In this document: piece after piece, positions 59,201-64,000 of the stretch
Layout: each line of letters starts with the position of its first letter
Position numbering within the stretch: position 1 is the first letter of the stretch
Translations under genes and position numbers: made by a program
Assembly: GCA_035772735.1 (NCBI GenBank)
Contig: JASDFA010000002.1
Coordinates: 2,728,001-2,792,000, forward strand
Direction: 5' to 3'
DNA: 64,000 nucleotides
Source of the DNA: Datura wrightii
Lineage: Eukaryota > Streptophyta > Magnoliopsida > Solanales > Solanaceae
The notes under the pieces: model-generated
Seen by the model: only the letters and a program-made list of their open reading frames with translations
Told to the model about the DNA's origin: nothing
Database searches by the model: none

Positions 59201-62200
59201 AGATCCCAAAACAATGACAAATGTTAAAAATACCTGTGATTCAACGTCTATAACATGTGGAGCTTCCAGAGAAGTACCAAAAGTAACACCAAGTTCAGAG
59301 GAAAATGAATCCATTGGTGATAGAGTCCTGCAATAAAAAAAGAATTATATATGAGGTGTATTTTGAAGAATTACTTGTTACAAGGTTCACAATTTTTGGG
59401 GACATGAAAAGTTACTTCAGCAACGATTTTGAGAAAAATCATAGGAGCTCAAATTGTAAACAATATTAGAGAAGGAAATAATTTCTTTACCAGCAAGACA
59501 AGGAAATAATTTGGGTCAAATTCAAGTAGGATTCAACTTTCCTTCAATATTATTTACCTTTCTGTAAATTACATTTTTATTAAAAAAGGGCAGGAGAAGG
59601 CAAAAGTAAGGATTTGCAAGGATAGATCATAAACAAGCAAAGTATACAGAGACTAGAAACATTTCGCATAAGTCACATATTCATGAAACTGAACCATACA
59701 CCATTGAATTAAAAGTTTTGCTCACAAGTTATTAAGTTTGCTTCAAATTGGACCCAAGGAAAAAGGAATTATCTAAATCTTCCGAACACCACTGAGAATT
59801 AGTGTTTGAATGAAGTAGTATGGGCTGGATGATATTGCACATACCCTGATGTTAGAACCACTGATAGACAAGAATCAGCAATTTCTCTGAACACAACGGC
59901 TGGATTTAAGCACCACAAGCTAAAAGCATGTGTCCAGCTACCAACAGCAGTTCCTGCACATTCATAGAGGAATAGTAGCATAAACAAATCAACTATCACA
60001 AAACGAATTAGATCTCTAGGCCAAGGATGAGAGAATTATGTCTATATTAGGTAGAATTTCATCAGTGTTGGTCTTCATGTCACAAGCGAATAAAAACAGC
60101 CTTTTCTCTTCCTTCCTTCTATAATTTTTTTATTTTTATTTTTGCATGATGGATGAAGCTTGAGATACTTCACATTACATAGGCATGTCTGAAGCATAAA
60201 AATGTTTATCCAGTTTCCTTCTCGTGTGTTCCAAGGATGGAGTTAAAGGGCTTTCACCTCCTTTTAATGAACAGAACCAGAACAAAACAGAACAGAATCA
60301 CCAGGTATCTGTACTTGTTTTAGTGATCAAGAAAGTTTTCAATAAAGCCTCAGATCATTTATGCGGCTGCAAAAGCTTGTAGAATACCAAGTTCTTTTGA
60401 CGAAATAACACTTCAACATACTTATTACAAAAACCAATCGTTGCAGGCAAAGCATTTCTTGTGACAATTCAATGAACATCTGTAACTGACATAGATTAAT
60501 TTTGTCGCGAAATATGTTAAATGATCTATGCAGTATAGTCTAATAAGATCAAATGGAGACCTTGTATACCTGAAGACAGGAATAATAAGCAGCATCTTCC
60601 TCACAGGTATCAGTACTTACCAGGACTTTTCTTGACATAGCGTTGTAAAGCTAGCTGATAATCACACACATGAAGCCCATCTCCCAAGAAGAAGTAATTA
60701 AGTGAGGAGAATAGTCCTGAATGATACTCATAATTGTCAATATATATAAAGTTCCTTAAAAAGATCAGTGTAGCATTTAGAATTAGAAATAAGGTGCAGT
60801 GCCTTCTAATACAGATGCTGCCATGCCACTCAAATGATCTGTCCCTGGCTCAGCTTCAGAGGCAGCTTTGATGGCCTTCAGGAAAAGAAAAAATGATAAG
60901 AGATTAGGGTGAGAGCAAGAGCAATGATTAGGATAATTATACATGTCCTCATATACCACTCCACCGTGAAGAAATGGAACTCGGGTCTAACTCAATCTTA
61001 AAACCAAGCCATGGATGATTGCCAAGATCATATAAGGAGGCCACAACCCATTTTCTCAACCAATGAATAACATTCCCGCACACTCAGGACTAGACAACCG
61101 GAGCATGGAGAGTATGACACGAGGACCAACATTGAGAACCATAACAATAGGGATAGATGGGCCTTAGCTCTGATGCGATGTGAAAAAAATGAATCATAGG
61201 TCTAACTCAACCTCAAGCAAGCGCATGATGGAAGGATTGCCCAATATCAAATAAGGAGGTCATAACCCATTCCCTCAACCAACATACATTAACAACCAGT
61301 CATCTACATTCATTATTTTAAAACTGAACAGACCAGCATCAGCAAGAATTTTACCTTCGAGGCACATTCCTGTAAAATGGGAAAGCACTGCTTTGTCACA
61401 TTGGCTTCTTGTAGCTCTTTCAAGGCCTTGTCACCAGTCCAACTACAAATTAAGTTGGCACTGATGAGAGAAATAGGTGTATATATATAGTGCTCAAAGT
61501 ACTATACCCACACACAACATGCACAAATAGATTGTGAAAACTAGTTACAACCAGAAGCATTGTTGTCTGGACTAATGTTTGAGTATGAACCACCTTGAGT
61601 CAGAGAAAGTCATGTAAATTTTAATTTCTACAAATCAAGGTAAAGTATCACTTAAAATAAAATAAGTACTTTCCTATCTAAGATGACAAATGGAGTTATG
61701 CTCAGCAGTATGAAAGTGATAGAGTCCTTCAACATCCCAAAGCGTTGCATACCATTGTATGCATCAAGTTTACATAACGAATTTACCATCCAACTACAAG
61801 GGAAATGCAAGAATTAATTCTTGTCTACTCTACCTTTTGCAATTATCCAAAAGAGCCTAACTATAAGAAGTAATGGGTACTCCTTTTGCGATTTAATGTT
61901 CCAAATTTGATAATGATGACAACAAACTTGATTTGTTCACATTACATGTTTAATTTTGCCTGTCTACTTTCACATCTGGAGAAGGAACAGTAACCAAACT
62001 ATAACTCACCACGAAGCGTAGTGTTGGAAGTCCTGCTTTTCTAAAGTATTTTTCTTCCTATGAATCCAATTCATTATGTCCTGCAAAAACCATGAATATA
62101 CAAACTGATGAAAAAGCTCTATAAGCTGTCAACAGAACTTCAAATTTGCAATAATTACCTGTATCATATCTACCAAAGGTTGGTAAGTCATTGCATCAGA

Positions 62201-63663
62201 ATGTAAGAGTTGCTCCAGTTCCATCTGCAACTCTTCCAGAAAAAAAGAACTGATAAGAGATGAACTAAAATGGAAGATGTAGAAAGTGTTCTTTCAATTT
62301 GGCCCAAAGAAAAGATTAATAAAGGGCATGAAGAAAAGCTAGTCCATGCTTACGAAGCAAAATATCCTCCTCAACATCAACACTACCAGCATCACGACAA
62401 ATGTCTTCTATATTGCTGCAGATAGCACACCAACCAAAACAAATATATGAAGAAATCGTCAAAACAATGATATGTATAGACTTCATTTCAATTTACGATA
62501 CATGAATTTTTCAATACTTCTCATGAAGCATTATCACTTCTATCTGATTTTTAAAATGTGTTTAGGCATACTGTCTCGAAATAATTCTCTTATTTCACTT
62601 CCGGTTGAACAAAATGATCAGTAAGTAAAAGTTTTAACAGTGTCTTCATCATTTTTAACTGGAAAGAATTATAACTTGAAGCAATTCTTCAAATGTTTCT
62701 CAGTATCAGAAGTTTATTTTCAAAAGATGAAACAGTGTATGCAACTCCGAAAATTTGATCAAACTAAAAACAATTGATAAGCAAAATAGATCTATCAACT
62801 TGGATCAGAAAGAATATTAGTTGTTGTAGGATGTATAAAATGACCGTTTCCTAGACCTAAAGATGATTAATATAGTTTTCCATTTCATAGAAAGCAAATT
62901 TCTGCGTTTGAAGCTCAGTTATTTTGAAAATAGGGTCCTCTTCTTTTACAAATACTCCAAGCGCATATTGTAATATAATTAAAATTTTCATTATCAGTAC
63001 CAGAAGTTTCAAAATAAGCAAATCACCAGGGGAAACAACAAATGTCACAAGTGGTTTATATCTATACATACTGGGCTTCATCGAGAATAATGATGGCTCC
63101 TGTTATAACTACTTCCATTGCTCTCCTAACAACTGGATTGATGATATAGCTGTATGGACAGAACACTAACTCCGCATCATCAGCCATGGAACGTGCTGCA
63201 AAGTACGAGCAGCCTGAAAATTGAAAAATAATTTGCTGATAATTTCACTCGCATAAAAAATATGGGAAAATTTTACACAGAGCGAGCTGTCACCCTTAAC
63301 AATTTGTCCGACTTTAACAAGATCTTCAATATCATGAGCCTCATGGCACCCTCCTTTCTGAAGGGATGGATGACCTTTGACTTTATGAGCATTTCTGTTC
63401 AGAAATTAGATGATTAACAAATTTTCAATCTAGAGACAAATAGATGAAAGAAACAGTTGAAAGTTAGACTAACTTGAATTCTGAGCATCCAGCCTCCTGA
63501 TCCTTTAATAACAACTTGCTACAATTTCAGCCACAACATTATAACATTGGACAAAAGAGATAGGAAAACATAATTTGTATGAATAAATGAAAAATCACCA
63601 TTTCTCATCAATGTTGTCTTCACCTCGTAAGTTTACATTTGTACAGTAGTGTTTTCGTGAAGC
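47224..63663 (-). CDS. FANCJ: FANCJ/BRIP1-like DEAH DNA helicase, 3' part (5' end outside window)
   Basis: Twenty-five exons in gene order: 63599-63663, 63474-63518, 63294-63394, 63072-63213, 62354-62415, 62159-62232, 62010-62080, 61355-61442, 60803-60875, 60621-60716, 59845-59953, 59234-59327, 59060-59143, 58820-58976, 58440-58633, 57251-57295, 57021-57049, 56820-56941, 55366-55413, 51059-51183, 50588-50916, 48479-49424, 48302-48355, 47348-47461, 47224-47268. They sum to 3312 bases, 1103 codons plus stop, in frame throughout. The protein is a Rad3/XPD-type 5'-3' helicase for crosslink repair and recombination in the nucleus. The four Fe-S cysteines are in GCSEFK, GGCHEAHD, GCSYFAAR and FCPYSY. 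The DEAH box is split by an intron (DEA/H-NIED). Other motifs: LTSGTLSPMDSF, FFPSYKLMEKL, CRGKVSEGIDFSDEKAR and RALNQATGRCIRHRFDYG. Walker A lies beyond the window. After the helicase core come a long Ser-rich tail, a Cys-rich module and a basic end (KSKMRLPKR). Some exon edges are inferred from frame and family fit. The introns are rich in transposons. Confidence 0.93.
49456..50492 (+). mobile_element. L1-type LINE fragment in a FANCJ intron
   Basis: A long open frame encodes the reverse-transcriptase core: TENQAAFVEGRSLIHNVLI, MKIDLKKAYDMVSWDFLEEA, GLRQGDPMSPLLFVLVMEYL and the catalytic FADDLMLF. It then jumps at about 50085 to the element's C-terminal end (YTWQARNWKL), so a large internal part is deleted. 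It ends in an 8-A tail at 50485-50492. It is 5'-truncated, lies antisense to FANCJ, and fills almost the whole intron 49425-50587. The RT frame has no stop for about 200 codons, which suggests a fairly young insertion. Confidence 0.88.
51861..52425. mobile_element. Head-to-head composite TRIM (short LTR elements), TSD TCCCT
   Basis: Three ~120-130 bp LTRs are visible: one reversed (51861-51979) and two forward (52092-52220, 52296-52425); each reads TGTTAGAGTGG...CTTTACA in its own direction. The forward pair encloses only 75 bp: a primer-binding site TTGTATCAGAGCC (initiator-Met tRNA type) and a purine tract GAAGGGGAGG just before the second LTR. The reversed LTR is followed by reversed internal DNA with TGGTATCAGAGCC at 52041-52053 and a 12-base LTR stub. 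TCCCT flanks the whole block (51856-51860, 52426-52430). It lies in a FANCJ intron. Confidence 0.75.
52480..53460 (+). mobile_element. Decayed Ty1/copia RNase H region
   Basis: With frameshifts and stops, the end of a copia polyprotein can be followed: MFYERIKKSKIIVTRLESKL near 53220-53275, matching the usual NPVFHERTKHIE...CHF segment, then FVTSKD-stop-LVNMCTKALKD near 53310-53355, matching the QLADIFTKAL block. Upstream parts are too decayed to place. No LTR of its own is seen. It lies in the same FANCJ intron, between the TRIM and the RTE copy. Confidence 0.5.
53465..55152 (+). mobile_element. RTE-type non-LTR retrotransposon remnant in a FANCJ intron
   Basis: It can be followed from EVKGAIRKMRRERATRPYKI through MIPLYKNKGDNQNYNNYRGI, ESRGVPVIYIRLIKDMQDGT, GVLCDKNVSPRLKNMFYKVV and MLRWMFEHTRRD, with many stops and shifts. 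It ends with the tail CACATGTGGGATTACACCGA and five TTG units at 55137-55152. It is the same family as 12861-13967 and covers more of the 5' part. It is inactive and antisense to FANCJ. Confidence 0.82.
57050..57250 (-). other. U12-type intron of FANCJ
   Basis: On the coding strand the donor is GTATCCTTTTTTC, a perfect match to the U12 consensus RTATCCTTT. Near the 3' end TTTTCTTAACT matches the U12 branch consensus TTCCTTAAC at all but one position, about 9-10 nt before the acceptor TTAG. The flanking exons then read EKARVV / IVVGIPFPN, matching the FANCJ family. There is no polypyrimidine tract typical of U2 introns. Confidence 0.8.
57660..57740 (+). mobile_element. Partial tRNA-derived SINE head in a FANCJ intron
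   Basis: GGTTCTAGTGGTCAATGAAG, then ACCATGAGGTC and AAGTTCAATCCCAGC match the A- and B-box head of the SINE at 15998-16205 in opposite orientation. The rest of the element is missing or too decayed. Confidence 0.55.
57808..58050. mobile_element. TRIM- or SINE-like repeat with terminal direct repeats
   Basis: The block ATTGAAGTGTGTGACCGTCT, followed by AAGCTTAAGTTGATAGGGAG, appears again about 182 bases later as ATTGAAGTGTGTGATCATCT with AAGCTAAAGTTATTAGATAG. Between them lie ACACGTGTTTTCACG and a tRNA-like GAGATTTGAACCCACGACC next to CTCTGAGACCAT, the complement of a Met-tRNA-type primer site. This fits a very short LTR element read on the minus strand, but other classes are possible. Confidence 0.45.
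60717..60802 (-). other. GC-AG intron of FANCJ
   Basis: The upstream exon ends SVLE plus one base; on the coding strand the junction reads GAAG|GCACTG and the next exon begins after CATTCAG at GACTATTCTCC. Joining gives VLEGLFSSLNYFFLGDGLHV in frame. There is no GT near the donor that keeps this frame, so the 86-nt intron uses GC as its 5' dinucleotide. The assignment rests on frame and family fit. Confidence 0.65.
60965..61294 (-). mobile_element. Second TRIM element in a FANCJ intron
   Basis: Two LTR-like units, 60965-61072 and 61179-61294, share AACTC near their start, the block GGTCTAACTCAA, a degenerate GATTGCCMA stretch, ATAAGGAGGYCAYAACCCAT and an AACA end. The ~106-bp interior ends (plus strand) TTAGCTCTGATGCGA, the complement of a Met-tRNA-type primer site, right against the second LTR. 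So it is a complete but decayed short LTR element in reverse orientation, related in layout but not in sequence to the one at 51861-52425. Confidence 0.65.
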
Positions 63664-63715
63664 CTGAAAGATGATGAACAGTAAGCAAACAAGTAAAATC
63701 TCAAGCTGAAAGAAA

Positions 63716-64000
63716 CATACAACAACAACCCGCCTCAATCCCAAGCAAATTAGGGTCGGCTATATGAATCTCCACTTCTTCATTTAAGCTCAACTTATAA
63801 CATCATATCCAATAAAACAAAAGTGAAAAAGAAATTTCTATATATATTTTTTTCTCTTCCATCAAGCAATATCTTAAGCTAAGTCTGCATTCATTCCAAG
63901 GATTTGCAGGTCTTTCAAGACAACTCCCTTCCAGGTTATTCTAGGTCTAACACTTTCACTCACTATAATTTCACATCTATGAACCAGTGCATCTGTATGT
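63716..64000 (-). mobile_element. RTE/SINE-related repeat running off the window
   Basis: It begins ATACAACAACAACCCGCCTC (complement of a TTG tail) and continues CAATCCCAAGCAAATTAGGG, TCGGCTATATGAAT. The later part (GGATTTGCAGGTCTTTCAAG, ATTCTAGGTCTAAC) belongs to the same dispersed family as I know it from Solanaceae. It sits in the FANCJ intron upstream of the first exon seen, and is cut by the window end. Confidence 0.5.

Overview
This is nuclear DNA of a flowering plant. The GT-AG introns, the AT-rich intergenic DNA and the repeats (TS/RTE-type tails ending in TTG repeats, Au-like and Solanaceae SINEs, short TRIM elements, Stowaway-type MITEs) point to a Solanaceae genome, most likely Solanum (tomato or potato group). 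The gene order BOP - GLDH - lycopene beta-cyclase matches, as far as I recall, the tomato chromosome 10 block that carries the second BOP and second LCYB paralogues. That placement is from memory and was not searched.

Six protein genes are supported. (1) BLADE-ON-PETIOLE (BTB-ankyrin co-regulator), + strand, 3280-5545, two exons. (2) L-galactono-1,4-lactone dehydrogenase, last enzyme of vitamin C synthesis, - strand, 10753-19256, six exons. (3) Lycopene beta-cyclase, + strand, 20794-22296, intronless coding region with a possible 5' intron. (4) A family GT14 Golgi glycosyltransferase, - strand, 24505-28001, four exons. (5) IMP dehydrogenase, + strand, 42792-45931, four exons. (6) The 3' part of a FANCJ/BRIP1-type DEAH helicase, - strand, from 47224 to beyond the right edge, with 25 exons in the window. 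All exon chains were joined by hand; every chain keeps frame and each ends at a stop.

Layout: 1-3.3 kb is AT-rich upstream DNA with nested MITEs. 5.5-10.7 kb is gene-free with decayed SINE/MITE remnants. GLDH and LCYB diverge around a 1.5 kb spacer, LCYB and the GT14 gene converge, and IMPDH and FANCJ converge. From 28.0 to 42.8 kb lies a gene desert with a long inverted-repeat pair, a plastid psbZ fragment, a fold-back MITE and Helitron ends. The FANCJ introns carry L1, copia, RTE, TRIM and SINE insertions.

The genes are a chance neighbourhood (organ identity, ascorbate, carotenoids, wall glycans, GTP synthesis, DNA repair) and not a pathway cluster. I found no evidence of a wholly new biological system. 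The most unusual signals are a U12-type intron followed by a 29-nt microexon and a GC-AG intron in FANCJ, a cysteine-rich C-terminal module in the same protein, a head-to-head TRIM insertion flanked by a 5-bp target duplication, an in-frame upstream extension of LCYB across a predicted 5' intron, and a 7-kb inverted-repeat arrangement holding exon-like fragments.
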